From positions 372,001 to 436,000 of the forward strand of contig VUYV01000062.1 in NCBI GenBank assembly GCA_008711295.1: a stretch of DNA of 64,000 nucleotides, written 5' to 3'. Numbering within the stretch: the stretch's first letter is position 1; each line of letters begins with the position of its first letter. Positions 63,449-64,000 of this stretch are shown here, piece after piece. Below the pieces are notes generated by a model. That model made no database searches. It saw only the letters and a program-made list of their open reading frames with translations, and was not told the origin of the DNA. The position numbers were made by a program, and so were the translations under genes. The DNA comes from Anarhynchus alexandrinus. Lineage: Eukaryota; Chordata; Aves; Charadriiformes; Charadriidae.

Positions 63449-64000
63449 CTTTTTATGGAGCTGGTAGTTTAATGAGTTCTAACTAAATTTATTTTTGATC
63501 CATTAACATATATCTAGATGAAAAAATGAAAAATCCATAGAAGATTACGTAAAAACTGATCCAAATTCTGCTTTTTAAATAATGTATTTACTGAGTTAGT
63601 TCTGAGATCTCTGCTGTGGCAGACTTCAAACTTATATATGAATTCATTAAACTAGCTTTTGATATGTAGTGGGATTGCTCTGTTTTCTGCCCTCAGGTCT
63701 GTTGTGCGCTTCGCAGCAAGTCTTTTAGGTAAACTAGTGGACAGCCTTGCACCATCTATTACTAATGTGTTAGTTCAGGGCAAGCAGGTAAGTCTTTACT
63801 CCTCAGAAATGTATTAAGGAATGATAACAGAGAAACTAAATAAATGAGCTTTTTAATTTTGAAGGCCTCTGATACTTCTTTTAAAAGTACCTGATGGCTT
63901 AAAAAAATCCTTACTGACAAGAAAAATCCAGAGGAAAAAAAGATATATTTAATACTTGCATATATTATGGGCTACTACATTTATTTAATGACAGAACAAT
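63449..64000 (+). repeat. PHKB: Second copy of 552-bp segment, probable false assembly duplication
   Basis: It repeats 62301-62852 including introns, with one mismatch in 552 bases, and runs off the window edge. Identity in non-coding sequence argues against an old duplication. It is most simply an unmerged contig or haplotype overlap. Confidence 0.9.
63697..63787 (+). CDS. PHKB: Duplicate of PHKB exon 27 (likely artefact)
   Basis: Identical to 62549-62639 in all 91 bases, with the same splice sites. It lies inside the duplicated segment after the N. It should not be annotated as a third alternative exon without evidence from long reads. Confidence 0.85.

Noticed and set aside
63697..63787. 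A third mutually exclusive exon after exons 26 and 27
   Set aside because: It is identical to exon 27, lies in a segment nearly identical through its introns, and begins just after an N. An assembly duplication is more likely.
1..64000. tRNA, rRNA, CRISPR, operon or mobile defence systems
   Set aside because: No such signals were seen by eye; the sequence is a vertebrate intron-exon landscape. Small intronic snoRNAs or microRNAs could be missed without a covariance-model search.

Overview
The window is vertebrate nuclear DNA: AT-rich, with short coding exons separated by kilobase introns, GT-AG splice sites, and CR1 LINE fragments plus a 503-bp LTR of the abundant avian ERVL type. CR1 tails, the LTR and the compact introns together suggest a bird, probably not a galliform. 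This taxonomic call is an inference from repeats recognised by eye.

The only gene I can support is PHKB, the beta regulatory subunit of phosphorylase b kinase, on the + strand. It runs through the whole window and continues beyond both edges. I traced 25 exons, all with GT-AG boundaries and consistent codon phase. The exons encode a fragment of 784 residues when one of the two alternative last exons is used; mammalian PHKB is about 1,090 residues. Counting back from the known mutually exclusive pair (human exons 26 and 27), the first exon here corresponds to human exon 3. The start codon, first exons, C-terminal quarter and prenylation motif lie outside.

Layout: 1-1604 is upstream intron. 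Exons 3-11 lie at 1605-29558, exons 12-16 at 30356-47972, exons 17-25 at 48164-60791, and alternative exons 26 and 27 at 61604-61694 and 62549-62639. Introns hold a solo LTR with a 5-bp target-site duplication (2356-2868), a degenerate CR1 ORF2 endonuclease piece with an ATGG microsatellite (9915-10215), several CR1 3' ends, A/C-rich low-complexity tracts, and a few GC-richer patches. Otherwise I see ordinary AT-rich intron.

The 3' end carries a probable assembly error. After a single N at 63448, positions 63449-64000 repeat 62301-62852 with one mismatch, producing a spurious second copy of exon 27. I found no nested gene, RNA gene, CRISPR array or evident undescribed system. The most informative biology is the intact exon 26/27 pair and its splice-site layout.
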